A stretch of 64,000 nt of DNA from Toxorhynchites rutilus septentrionalis (GCF_029784135.1 NC_073744.1:32619380-32683379), one strand, 5' to 3'; numbered from the stretch's first letter, positions 27,001-37,819 are shown. Numbers and translations: made by a program. The notes: generated by a model not told the origin, from the letters alone.

Positions 27001-30000
27001 GACATCGCTTTTACTGAATCCCTGAAGACCTGCAGTACGCGATCAACTCGCTCGGTTGTTGCGTTCTGGCCCATCAATCCAATTCGAAATACTTGTCCGG
27101 CAGTGGGTCCCAAACCTCCGCTAACCTCGACCAAATAACTATATTGAGAAAAAAACAATATCTACTATAGGTTAATGGTAACAGTGAAATAGAAAATAAG
27201 CTTACGTTTTCATTGCGTGTTGAGCAACCTTCAGCCAGTCTACACCCGACGGCACTTTGATTGTGGTAACGGTCGAGAGGCGGTCCTTCGGATCGGCATA
27301 CAGCTGAAATCCGGCAGACTCTAGTCCCCTATAGAGACGCTTGGCACAGCCTTGATGGCGTGCTATCAGCTCGGGAAGTCCTTCCTCGCACGCCAATGCG
27401 ATCGCCTCGCGTAACCCATACAGCAGAGTGGCGGAAATTGTGTGATGGTAGCTGGGTATGTTATTCCAATTCATGTTATTCTTCAGTTAAGGGAAGCATT
27501 TTGAAAATTGACTTACATTCTTGGTCTTCCAAAGCATCCCCAGTAATCCCCCACCAGGGCCATGTCCCAGTAGTACACTTTGACCTTGCTGTTGCGACGT
27601 TTGTAGCGCTCACTGCAGGTTAAACAAATAGATTAATGCATATGCTGTATCGCCTAAAGAGATAACTGACTTGCATAAAGACGACATTATTTACATATCA
27701 GGTTATTTTCGTACACATAAACCGTTATCTCTTACGCAAATAGAAAAAAAATCTAAAAGCGTATTTGGCTAATTCAATAGCCACACGAATGCGATAAGGC
27801 GTACGCGGTACATTGTTTTGTTAATAAAAAGCTAATGGAACTTTTCCTATACTCACACTGCACGATGACTGAATGACATAGGAGTTATGCCGGGTGGCGC
27901 TCCCAGCACCTTCTGTGATCCCGTGTAAACTGCATCAATTCCCCAGCGGTCCATAAAGAACGGTGTTCCTCCTAGGGAGGCAACTGTATCCACAATCAGT
28001 AAACAGTTGTGCTCGTGACAGAGCGCTCCAACACCTTCCAGACCCTGAAGAACGCCCGTCGAGGAATCGCCCTGTGTCAGAAACAGCACCGATGGTTTGT
28101 GGAGCAGCAATGCGCTACGGATTTCCTCCAAGCTAAGCGATTGACCAACACTGGATTTCACAGTCCTTACATCGGCTCCATATCGTGTAGCCATATCGGC
28201 TGATCGGTCACCCCAGTGACCGGTATGGCCGATCAGTATCACGTCGCCATCCTCCAGCAGGTTGCAGAGAGTAGCTTCCATCCCCCCGTGCCCCGAGGCA
28301 CTCAAGCAAAAGGTGGCTATGTTATTCGTCTGAAACAGATACCGAACACCTTCCTTGATGTCATCCATAATTTTCAACGTCTCCGGATGAAGATGTCCCA
28401 GAATAGGTCTACTCATGGCATCCAGCACGCGCTGTGGAGCGTTCGATGGCCCCGGGCCCATGAGTAGCTTTTCCGGTACAACCAGAGGCTCCCGGAGAAC
28501 CGCTGGGGAGGCCACTTTATATTCCATATTGCAACAGCGCGTGTATATTTTTTTCCTGGCAAACTGAAGCACTCACTTTCACTGAATAACGCAAGCACAT
28601 AAGAATCGTGTATTCGCCACCGAATGAACAAGCGAGCGTGGAGCGAACCGGTTTTATGCCTACGTTTGCATCGAACGCATGGAAAGCAGTGTGGCCGAAG
28701 GCTGATAAGGCTGCCTGCCCATTCAATACCAAATGAAGTAGACAGCGTAGTTCCAATCCAGCAACACTTCCATCTACCTATTCGTACGACAAAGACACGT
28801 TGTGCAATATAATGCGTAAACATATGGCGTGAGAGAAGAGAGTTGAATTGATAACAAACATCAGTGGAGTGAAGCTGAGAAGCCATCATAGGTTTGCGGT
28901 TTTATTCCAGTAGAGATAACACCCAGAAGCAGAGTACGAACTGATCTTGCTGAGAAAATTTTAACGCGCTTATCATTGGTGTGGCGAGATTATTTTCCCT
29001 GTGGTTTTCCATTTGCCTTTTTCTTGGTTCTGTTGATTACATTTCTCTTTTTTCATAATTTCAAACCATACAACGAGCAATGACCTTTTTGCAAAGCGGT
29101 AAGCGGTTTTACTGTCCATAATTAGGGGAAGGTGATCCTGACACAATCCTGACATTAATTGCATCGTTCTTTAAGCACCTAACATAATCGTTCTTGGCGC
29201 TTTCGATATTGAAATGAATATAACTCTTGGCAGCTACTCAGTTTACCGTGAAAAGTGGTAGTTTCGTTCCTTGTCGCAAAATATACCCGTATTTTTTTAT
29301 TTTTTCATTGGGGTGCCCATTTCTATTTTAAGGTGGTTCGAAAACTCATAACTTTGAAGCAACAGAACCGATTAAGATGATCGACATATAAAGTCAAAGC
29401 CTTTTAGCTAGTCTTTCTTGGAAAAATATGACATAAGCAGAAGATTTGGAAGTTTTGATTGTATTTGTTTTTCAGTTTTCATGGTCTCGGGACGAAGGGT
29501 GCTATATATGTTTATATTTTTTCTGGAAAGCTGAGAATTTTTTTATAACATATCCAAAATCCAGAGAGGCATTATTTTTTTTTGTTCTTGAATTATGATT
29601 TTTCAAAATTAATCGATGATCCAAAGAATCATTTTTCCCCTTTTTCCAAATTTTTTTTTTCAAAAATTCATAACTTTTGAACTACTAGGCCGATTCTAAT
29701 GATCGATATATCAATTTGAAGCCGATGATTCTTTGAAAAATATCACACTTGGATTCTAGTCGCATAGATGTAGTCTGATCGCATAGGAACATTGAGCGAA
29801 AACTGAAAACATGTTATCTTTGAAAAATCATAACTCAAAAACGAAAAACAAAACCTGTCTGATATTCGGATATGTTATGGGAAAAAATCTCAGCTATATA
29901 TTTTATAAAAAATATAAAAAATAGGGTGCCCTTGGTCTCGAAACCATATAAACTATGAAAAACAAATACAATGAATAATTACGAAAACAAGATCCGATTT

Positions 30001-33000
30001 TTACCCAAGTGTAATATTTTTCCAAACAATACTAGCTCTATGGCTTTAATTTGATATGTCGATCATCTGGATTGGTCCAGTAGTTCAAAAGATATGATTT
30101 TTAAAAAATGCATTCTTGCTGTTTGGAATTTGAGACAAAGGTGATTGAACATATTTTAAGTTTTTTACCATGAACATGTATTTGTAAATCTTTTTTTTTT
30201 TGTTAAATAGAAAAGGAGGCACTATTGTATCCAAAAATCGAATTAATTTCGCGTGTCTCATTACCATTTTGAGTAATGAGACACTGTTTAATGGCCATCA
30301 AAGCTTAAGTGTTCGGAATATGAAACAAAACGGTATGTGGAAGCGACCATATGATTTCCATGCGAAAATGTTTGACATTTCGTTCGTTTAAGATGACTTT
30401 ACGGTGACGGGATATTGTATGTGCAGTGCACTTTAGCTAACAGTAACAAAAATGTGACATTTTCAGAGAAGTCGGATTTGTTTTTAATATTTTTTCTGTA
30501 CAACTCATTTTTTCGGTGATTTATCTAGTGATAACAAAGGCATATTCAACAGTATTAATACGCACAATCAATAGTCAATTGATGTAGTGATCCCCGATTT
30601 TTGAAATTAATCGTTCATCAACTAATCGAATACTTTTCAGCAGATTGTTATTCGATACGATTAATCGCTCCTAATAATCGATTAATCGATTAATCGTCAC
30701 ATTGAAAAAAAAATAGTTAGACTAATATTTCTCATTTGCTAGCAGGCCATCTGGAATCAAAAAAGTGTTCATTTCGTCTGAAAATCAATTATTATCTTTT
30801 ACGCTTCCCTAAACTCGTAAACGAATCTCAATGCCGTCAACGCGAATTGAGCTTTGTTTACGAGTTCAGGGGATCGTCAATGATAATGATTGATTTTCAG
30901 GATGAAACTGCAGCGGCCGTACGTTTTTTTTCTCTGGGTTTCGATCGATTAATCGACGTAAATTATTCGTTCGCTTCGGGAATCACTAAATTGATGTGTA
31001 TAGTCTTAAATGGACGAAAGTGCGCAGAGTTATGCGGGCGCTACACGATTTGTCCAACGTTTCACTCGAATGTTGGACTCAAACATTTGGCTCGATGAAT
31101 CGACAAATGTTGTGACGAATGTGCTGCTACACGGTGAAGTGAATGTTCGATTCAATGCACTCGGTCCAAACATTCGGCGAGTATTTGGATCGAATGTTTA
31201 TTGTTTTTATTTACCATCAAAAACGTTAGGAAACTGGATGACGATGCGAGTATTGAAATTGCTGCCGTAGCAATTGTACTGATATCGGGCTGTAAATTAA
31301 AAATGCTTGAAATCAACATTATTAAACTGCAATATTTTGCCGAATATTTTGAATTTAACGAATCAATTTCATAGTTCCTTCATCTAAAACTTGTAAACAA
31401 ACCAATCTGTCAAAGATAGATTCGGACGAATCGTGTAGCGGTGTATCGAATGTCATCGTGTGCCGTATCAACGAATGACAAAAATCCTTTGACTCGTGCC
31501 ACTCGCGTTGGAAGGTAATCCACAACGAACGGATTACCTTCCAACGCGAATATTCGACACTCGACATTGGAGGTTCGTAGCTCGTCAGTCGACTACACGA
31601 TGCGACGAATCATCGAGCGTCCAGCATTCGAGGATGTTCGTAGCATCGTGTAGCGCTGGCTTTAGTTGGAATTACGGTAATTGGTTATTATGAAAATAAA
31701 AAAAAAATGACTGACTGGTTATTAAATGTCTGAAATCTTTTCACCCACACCAAATGTATGGTAAAAGTTCAGTACGTTGTATGATTGATTTCGAATTTGA
31801 TGAATTAATTTTTTTATCCGATCATTTTTATTATTGCCTTCAAATTTAAAATTCAGAAATTAAAGTAATTACAACACATAAAACGGAATTGCTTTTCTAC
31901 GTAGAAGCAGCTCTTTCGGATTATTTATCGACAATCGTCCGATGAAATCAGCATATAAACTCTGATCTTGCTGATCTTCCAAAATGTTATTTTCAATTTT
32001 TTATTTTCTAATTTGCGCTATTTTGTCTTTAAAAAAATACGAAAAAATACATGTGTTCGTGAAATAACTTCTTTCATACGCTGTTGACTTTTGTAGTCAG
32101 GCACTAAATCAAGATAACGGCTTTCTGTATAGAACCAAATACAAATACAAGTTCACATATTTTCTTCCAGATCACAAATCTAATCCTCTCCTCAACCACC
32201 GAAAACAACATAAGGGTGCTCATCTTGGCATCCCAATTCGTGATAGTCAATTACTCCAGCTTTGACTTGCGATGCTGGTCATTCGGAGTGCTTCCAAATG
32301 AGCGACTGGATCAGATCCTTCAGGATACCACCGGAACGCACACTGCCTGTTTAAGTCTTCCCCGGAACGATCGGAAGTGCGAAAAGTAAGTGGAATCACG
32401 AATTCCTTCAAAAATCACTCTAATACCCTTGTTCCGTGTTTCAGTCCCCAGGGTGTCGCGATCACCGTAGCCAACAACCTATCCAAGCACAAAAACAAGC
32501 TCAAATTCACTAGCAACTACAATTACTTCCTCACGTTATACCAGAACGATGATAGCGACTTCTCCACACCGATTCATCTCAATCGTACCGTGTCGCGGAA
32601 GAGTTTCTGTGTTCAGTGTAACGATCGCTACATTCCACTGTCCCTTTCCATCATCGCTCATCTGGATCAGCACTACGTCTCCATCTACGACGATCAATGT
32701 CCGTCGTTTGCGGTCGAGAATCGAACCGACTTCAACATCTATGTAGCCCAGTCGGACTCTACCAATGTCAACAAATCGGCTACTGCAATACCCGAATGTG
32801 GGGCCGAGTCAAACTTTGTCTGGTATCAAATTGTTGGCTCTAGAAAAACGGTTTACTATACGCCTCCCACATTGGATGCGATCTACCCCGAAACGCAGGA
32901 AGTTGACATTGCGCTTCTGTTTGCATGTGTGAGCGGTGAGTTGATGTTTAATGGCCACCAGGATTTATTCAATATACTTTGTCCAATGGCAGGCAGCGCA

Positions 33001-35492
33001 ATTCGATGGTCCAATCCGGTGAAACCCGACGAGAATAAAAACATTTTCCTCAACATTCCACTTTACGGTGACCTAAAGCTGACGGTGAATATTCGAAACC
33101 GAACCACGGAGATACTGATAGACTATATCAGTCAGGTATGTGTGTAGAGTTGCTTGATTATTTGATCCCAATACAAAATGTATCGTTTGATGTAGAATCT
33201 TGAGTTCTCCGCGAAGGACATTCGTACCAGACTGCTGAACCCAATTCCACAATCTGTTGATCGGTGTTCGGACTTGGAATCCGATTCACCACCAGCGGTC
33301 GACGATCAGTCGAACACTTCGATGAACACCTTCGAACAGTCGCTACAGTCCAAGCGAATATCGTTCCGGGGCTTCTTCAAATCGCTCAATTTGACACTGT
33401 TCCGCGACGATGAGACCAATAATTGCTCGAAGACGGATCTCATTTCGTTCAGTTTCGACCGGGTGGGTGTCGAGATGAACTCCGGTGTGGATAACGGCAG
33501 GGCGTTGTTACAGTTTGTTAACGTTCAGGTGGATAATGATCTGCACAGCACGGGAGAATACGATTTTCCAGTTATTCTGTGCAGTGAAGATCACGAGGAT
33601 AAGCAGAGAAAGGTCGTCGTAATACCCAACCAGTATGGGTTGGATGATTGTCTGAAGGAACTGTCGGCGTGCGCACTGTGCTCGATTTACGCCGAAATGG
33701 ACGCAAGCAGCTGGCCGAATTTTGAGGGACTGAGGTTTAAGATTAATCCGATAAGAGCGTACGTTGAAGATACGTACATTAATATCCTGTTGGATTATTT
33801 GATGGAATGTCTGCCGATCAATTTGCTGTATCAGCCAGAGACACAGCTGGAGCGAATAAGGTGTTCCCCGGGACAAGTATTAGTGCCTAGGATGGTGATT
33901 CAGCAATCTTCGTACCTGGCTGAGCCTGTGAAGCTCCGATATATTCGTATCGAGCCGTTGCATGTTCTACTGTCCGTCCACACGTGTATGCGTCTTTACA
34001 TAGCATTAGACCACAGTCCGTTGGATTTTGCAGCCTTCGAGCGAAATAATATCCGGTCGATTCCGATGAGATTCGGAAATTCACTCGGTATGCATTATCT
34101 GTCGGGAGCGATCTTTGGCGGAGGCTGGGTTATAGGATCGCTGGAAATTCTTGGCAGCCCCAGTGGTTTGGCTCGATCCGTTACCAGTGGTCTTCGTGAT
34201 TTCGTATCTCTTCCCGTCCAAGGACTATTTAGAGGGCCTTGGGGGTTCCTGGTGGGACTAACGCAAGGTTCGACCTCTCTCATCCGGAATATAACTGCTG
34301 GTACGGTGAACTCAGTCACCAAGCTGGCCACATCGGTAGCGAGAAATCTTGACCGATTGACGCTCGATTCGGAACACGTTCAACGAACTGATGCCCTCCG
34401 CAGACGGCGACCCCAGGGAATGACCGAGGGATTCACTCAAGGTTTGACCGGACTTGGAATAAGTATATTAGGAGCAGTTGGTGGCCTTGCACATCATCCG
34501 ATGCAGGCGAGAAATCCTATTGGCGTGGTCACCGGTGTCGGTAAAGGGATAGTTGGCGCGTTTACAAAACCCATAAGTGGTGCTGCTGAGCTGCTCGCAT
34601 TAACTGGCCAAGGAATGCTTCACAGCGTGGGGTACAACACGATGCCGATGCCCAAATATGACCGCCAACCGATTCAGCGACTTGAGCAAATTCCTTACAA
34701 GACGCTATGGGAACCTCAGGCACTTGGCGAGGGATCCCTTCTATTCACGATCCACGCTACATTCGTCAGCAAGAACCAGTACGCCTTGGTTGTTGTGGGG
34801 CTTTATTCAAGATCATTGGTACTGCTGGACGTTGACCACAGTCAGCTGCTGGAGGTGTTGGACTTGAAAACGGTTTATCCCAGTATTGATGCTGCGGATC
34901 CGACATCGATGCTATTGCGGATAAGACCAGAGTTACCCCCACCACCGACGGATTATATGGTAAGTATACGCCTAATCATTTGTTTATGCGTTAACTTGAA
35001 TATTCTCTTGTCCCACAGAGCTACCCCATCTCTAGCCGCACGTACCAATTTGTACAAGAATCAACAATGCAGTTACCGAAGCTTTCGCACTACACAATGC
35101 AACCTTTGGTAAGAGCCTCCAGATCTGTAGCAATCGATCGGATACAAGCGTCTACACCCCCATTTATGACCACCCCTGTGGGTGTCGAGTCCTCCGAGCG
35201 ACCACCCGTCCTGGAGGATGATGAGATGACTGCTATGGTTCCTCCGACATCTCGAAACTGCAACGACGTGATTGTTGAAATCGAGGACAACATCGAGCAA
35301 CTGACGTCACTGGAAGATGACGTTCCATCAATCGAGGACAGCGAGAATCGGCCCGACGATAACGAGCGTCGTTTGGTGCTGTACTTGGAAGAAAAGTTAG
35401 CACGGTACTTGGTAAAGTATGTGAATTTGCTCAAGAAATGCCAACAACCAGCGGGAACTGTGGCGTTCGCGCCGTTCGATAGTAAAATGTAG
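15077..35492 (+). CDS. Vps13B: Vps13B-like bridge-type lipid-transfer protein (10 exons)
   Basis: VPS13-family proteins are long hydrophobic-groove bridges that move bulk lipid at membrane contacts; the B paralog acts at the Golgi and endosomes. Exons: 15077-15341, 15398-18068, 21379-24499, 24594-26162, 26221-26333, 26398-26929, 32171-32385, 32445-33135, 33196-34959, 35019-35492. All introns are GT-AG and the exons sum to 3804 codons plus stop, close to the ~4000-residue family size. The N-terminus ([38 protein letters not shown]) is the chorein domain, with VPS13B-type [14 protein letters not shown]. The C-terminal part (about residues 3360-3460: [20 protein letters not shown] and [14 protein letters not shown]) is the conserved ATG2-like C-terminal region. 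The start is the only ATG before the chorein motif. Intron 2 (3.3 kb) and intron 6 (5.2 kb) are full of transposons, and intron 6 holds the AGT gene on the other strand. Small extra exons inside the large introns cannot be excluded, but all phases already agree. Confidence 0.95.
18446..18793. mobile_element. hAT-type MITE, family B, copy 1 (in Vps13B intron 2)
   Basis: Ends are CAGGGGTATGAC and GTCTAACCCTTG, imperfect inverted repeats. An exact 8-bp direct repeat AAGAATTT flanks it (18438-18445 and 18794-18801). The body is shared, in inverted orientation, with 63547-63865. No coding capacity. The 8-bp target duplication points to hAT transposase. Confidence 0.85.
18828..19318. mobile_element. 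hAT-type MITE, family A, copy 1 (in Vps13B intron 2)
   Basis: Terminal inverted repeats begin TAGTGATCCCCGAT on both ends. The exact 8-bp target duplication is ATCACAAA (18820-18827 and 19319-19326). Both subterminal regions carry clusters of ATTAATCGATTAATCG-type repeats. No coding capacity. A second copy is at 30595-30988. Confidence 0.9.
19327..20044. other. Intronic stretch without recognised element
   Basis: Part of Vps13B intron 2. I see no gene, repeat end or target duplication here. Confidence 0.35.
20045..21060 (-). mobile_element. Decayed mariner relic (ITmD37E-like) in Vps13B intron 2
   Basis: The minus strand carries a full-length but broken transposase. From about 21040 downwards: an N-terminal HTH region ([14 protein letters not shown]); [15 protein letters not shown]; then the catalytic stretch [20 protein letters not shown] at about 20620, with the first catalytic Asp in the MNDETY motif. 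In another frame comes [20 protein letters not shown] (about 20490-20540), and a degraded C-terminal half to about 20045. Numerous frameshifts and stops make it non-functional. The antisense direction may have favoured retention in the intron. Confidence 0.75.
26965..26970 (-). terminator. AGT polyadenylation signal overlapping its stop codon
   Basis: On the minus strand AATAAA begins with the last base of the AGT stop codon (TGA at 26972-26970). No other AATAAA lies before the Vps13B exon that ends at 26929, so the AGT 3' untranslated region is probably very short. Confidence 0.6.
26970..28527 (-). CDS. AGT: Alanine-glyoxylate aminotransferase (nested in Vps13B intron 6)
   Basis: This is a PLP-dependent fold-type I class V aminotransferase, expected to convert glyoxylate and alanine to glycine and pyruvate. 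Minus-strand exons: 28527-27857, 27612-27517, 27451-27206, 27138-26970. Splice sites are GT-AG and phases agree, giving 393 residues, the length of Aedes aegypti AGT. Visible features: MGPGPSN near residue 23; [10 protein letters not shown] near 77 (cofactor region); catalytic-site Asp180 in LLIVDTVAS; the PLP-binding Lys206 in [14 protein letters not shown]-terminal [18 protein letters not shown]. The paralogous 3-hydroxykynurenine transaminase differs at these motifs, so AGT is preferred. The start ATG is fixed by homology: upstream in frame there is only GTG and then a stop. The C-terminus GKM could be a weak PTS1-like peroxisomal signal. Confidence 0.96.
28528..29334. other. AGT upstream region and intronic spacer
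   Basis: On the minus strand, TCAGT motifs at 28567-28563 and 28585-28581 fit the arthropod initiator and lie 36-58 bp before the AGT start codon. No TATA box is visible. The rest of the stretch, still inside Vps13B intron 6, shows no gene. Confidence 0.35.
29335..30110. repeat. AT-rich foldback-type repeat, copy 2
   Basis: Diverged copy of the 1-1010 repeat: TTTTCATGGTCTCGGGACGA near 29480 and, inverted, GGTCTCGAAACCATATAAAC near 29933. The flanking ATTCATAACTTTTGAACTAC-type motifs are also shared. It lies inside Vps13B intron 6. No coding capacity. Confidence 0.6.
30111..30586. other. Intronic stretch without recognised element
   Basis: Part of Vps13B intron 6; nothing recognised. Confidence 0.35.
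30595..30988. mobile_element. hAT-type MITE, family A, copy 2 (in Vps13B intron 6)
   Basis: It begins TAGTGATCCCCGAT and ends GGGAATCACTA. An exact 8-bp target duplication AATTGATG flanks it (30587-30594 and 30989-30996). It aligns with 18828-19318 over most of its length but lacks the distal ATCGATTAATCG cluster near its right end. Confidence 0.9.
31037..31655. repeat. Foldback MITE with perfect 19-bp internal hairpin
   Basis: Outer inverted motif GCGCTACACGAT (31040-31051) and its complement ATCGTGTAGCGC (31642-31653). A third partial end, ATCGTGTAGCGG, lies near 31431. Inside is a perfect hairpin: TCGCGTTGGAAGGTAATCC (31503-31521), a 9-nt loop and its exact complement (31531-31549). The target duplication is unclear, so the edges are approximate. 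Still inside Vps13B intron 6. Confidence 0.6.
31656..32170. other. Intronic stretch without recognised element
   Basis: End of Vps13B intron 6, AT-rich, with the polypyrimidine tract and AG acceptor at 32160-32170. Nothing else recognised. Confidence 0.4.
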
Positions 35493-35582
35493 AACAAATT
35501 TGACACCAACGATCCCTTGGGAAAGATATTCATTTTGGAAGCGATTGAATATCACTCAATTTGGAACAAAGATGTATTATTT

Positions 35583-35588
35583 TTTATT
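35583..35588 (-). terminator. THEM6-like gene polyadenylation signal
   Basis: AATAAA on the minus strand about 130 bp after the THEM6 stop codon. It lies inside the probable 3' untranslated region of Vps13B. Confidence 0.55.
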
Positions 35589-35609
35589 AGAAATTCACTG
35601 CACCGATGC

Positions 35610-35615
35610 AATAAA
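35610..35615 (+). terminator. Vps13B polyadenylation signal
   Basis: AATAAA on the + strand, about 120 bp after the Vps13B stop codon at 35490-35492. Confidence 0.6.
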
Positions 35616-35717
35616 AAATTTGGATAACCGTACAATCTAAATGCTGTGTCAAAGCAAACTATAGTTTTCACACACACTGAACCTTTAAAATTCTACCTTT
35701 TTTCATTCGAAACCGCC

Positions 35718-36311
35718 CTATTTTTCCTTTCGCAGTTTCTGGCTGGATGTTTCAATCGAATCTAGCCACTGCTTTAGATCCTCCGGCATGTCCGGTTGCT
35801 TCTCCACCCCCGGGTAAGTCTTCATCAGCTCCGTCACGTCAACCTTCGTGATACACTGCTTGGACATGGCCACCGCCCGAACGAACCCATCGCCGAGGGT
35901 TACAAACTGCTGCTCCAAATAAATAGCCTTCGCGTCCCACCAGACCAACCGGGTGTTGATTTTGTACGCGTTGAAGATTGGAATTGTCCGCCGGTAGCGT
36001 ACACTGGAGGCGCCCTGCACAGCACCGCCACCCTTTGCTTTGATTTTACCGTAGATTCCCGTCAGTGCGTAAAAATGGAACCGGGCGAAGTCCAACTCTC
36101 GAACGTAGCGAGCGTTGTTCATGTGGCGGATAAAGATGTCCACATCCTGGGTGGTACACAGGCCGTAGATCGTGGTCTGGTCTGTTATCTTGCGCTTCCG
36201 CTGGAACAGCACACCGTAACCCAGCGTAACTACACACCGGATGAAATAGTTAACATCCCAGATGATGTACAGTATGAGCAGTCCGACGAGCAGCGTGCCG
36301 CAACAGAACAT
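35718..36311 (-). CDS. THEM6: THEM6-like hotdog-fold protein (intronless)
   Basis: A 197-residue protein of the THEM6 (thioesterase superfamily member 6) group. A hydrophobic N-terminal segment (about residues 1-35, [20 protein letters not shown]) looks like a membrane anchor. The 4HBT/hotdog part has the family signature [19 protein letters not shown], followed by [20 protein letters not shown] and [20 protein letters not shown]. The C-terminus ends SSQKLRKEK. Its substrate is not established; the family is tied to ER membranes. It is tail to tail with Vps13B. A polypyrimidine-AG (CCTTTTTCTAG) directly precedes the ATG, so a spliced 5' untranslated exon is likely. A Tc1-like relic starts 38 bp upstream of the start codon. 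It is a paralog of 61735-62382. Confidence 0.93.
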   Translation of the reverse strand: MFCCGTLLVGLLILYIIWDVNYFIRCVVTLGYGVLFQRKRKITDQTTIYGLCTTQDVDIFIRHMNNARYVRELDFARFHFYALTGIYGKIKAKGGGAVQGASSVRYRRTIPIFNAYKINTRLVWWDAKAIYLEQQFVTLGDGFVRAVAMSKQCITKVDVTELMKTYPGVEKQPDMPEDLKQWLDSIETSSQKLRKEK

Positions 36312-36348
36312 CTAGAAAAAGGGTGAGTGACTTTTTTAGTTGATTATA

Positions 36349-37150
36349 CACTGCGTTCCACAACTATAGAACCACTCATTTTTTATGAGTTTCCAGAGAT
36401 ATGTAAGAAGTCGGTTGAATTGAAGTATGTAGTGTAGGATATAACAACTATCTTTATTCAAAAGACTGAAGCGTTCAGGCGCGAAACATTCCAAAAGAAA
36501 AAATCCAGTGTTTCATAACTATGGAACCAGATGGAAAAACTCTCATTTCTTTACAAAACTAACGTCAATTCGACATGAATTACAATAAGTTTCTAATTCG
36601 TATGTCATCTTTAGTTCTCAATCAGTTCAAATAACCAATTCGGGTGATATCGACCAAGCTGCGTCATGTTGTAGTGTGAATCTCGTTCTATACAGAGAAT
36701 ACTACTCGTTTAAGCTTTTCAAATCACTCATACTGCTTGTATGCTGCATCTACTTTGTACAATCACTCCTCATAAGTTCTTGATAGGGTTTTGATCTGGT
36801 AAACAAGCTGACCAGTCCAGAATCTGAAGCCCCTATTCATTCAATCATGCCATGACCTTCCGGATCATATGATTCAATGCCAAATTACCCAATTATCACG
36901 TTGTTTTTTATGCAAAAACAGAAGTAAATGATTCTGAAGTACTTTATTGCACTTCTGACTGTACATTAGTGTTGATGAAAAGCTATCTGAACAAGGCCGT
37001 TTTGAAAATATTTTTTCTCAAAGAATAGAAATAGAACACCTTCCGACTGTTAGATTGATTAACACTCCTATATTCGCGCGAAAAATCGTAACTCGTGTAC
37101 TCACCGACTTTGCGCTTCTCTGTAATATTGCCATAGTGTATTTTTAGGTG
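36349..37150 (-). mobile_element. Decayed Tc1-like transposon upstream of THEM6
   Basis: Next to a TA, the end CACTGCGTTCCACAACTATA resembles Tc1-like terminal repeats. On the minus strand near 36770-36830, LQILDWSACLPDQNPIKNL matches the DWPxQSPDLNPIENLW motif of Tc1 transposases, followed by a stop. The rest is degraded, and the far end is only estimated. Confidence 0.6.
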
Positions 37151-37234
37151 TTATTGGTGTCTATTCAAAGAAAAAGAAATAATTAAATGAAAAAACTCCA
37201 GAAAATATTTTTTCTTCAACTATTCATTCAATTT

Positions 37235-37650
37235 CTAATCAAGCAAGCGGAACCAAATTTGGCATGTGGAGGTTTCAGGGGGCAAGAAACCTTTCTAAGG
37301 TGGTTCAACACTCCTCCTACCTCTCTAAGAGGGAGGGGGTAGGGTTTGTGGTTTGCAATAGAAATGAAACACAAATTTCTGCATAACTCGAGAACTAATC
37401 AAGCAAATGGAACCAAATTTGGAATATGCAGGTTTTAGGGAGCAATAAATGTTTTTATGGCGATTTGACACACCTTTCTCTTCTCTAAGGGGAGGCCGCC
37501 ATACAAATAAAACACAAATGCATTTCTGCATAACTCGAAAACTAATCAATCAAAGGAGCCAAATTTGGCATGTGAAGGTTTTTGAATACGAAAAATGTTT
37601 CTATGATGGTATGACACCTGGCTGTCTTTATTCTATCATATTTTCTGCAT
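37235..37650. repeat. Minisatellite-type tandem units, array 1
   Basis: Three successive units start with CTAATCAAGCAA-like text at about 37235, 37395 and 37542 (spacing about 160 and 147 bp). Each contains CCAAATTTGGCATGTG..GG, a GGGAGG-rich stretch and ATGAAACACAAATTTCTGCA. The same unit type recurs at 49085-49430. Confidence 0.75.
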
Positions 37651-37819
37651 AAAACATTTATTTCATGTAACGGAGAAACATGTTATTTGCAAGTGGTTGG
37701 AAAACCTTGAACGAGAATTGCGTCTGAAAATAATCTGATATTATAATGACGAGTTTTTGGTAGAAGTACTAGGAATTTTTCGTCTAAACAAGCTTTTATA
37801 CAACATTTAATTCAACATA

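Noticed and set aside
28528..28572. In-frame N-terminal extension of AGT as a mitochondrial leader
   Set aside because: The extension begins with GTG, not ATG, and a stop codon lies immediately upstream. The homologous protein starts at the internal ATG (28527).
28413..28889. 158-codon minus frame near AGT
   Set aside because: It overlaps the 5' part of AGT exon 1 in another frame and continues into the upstream region; a shadow.
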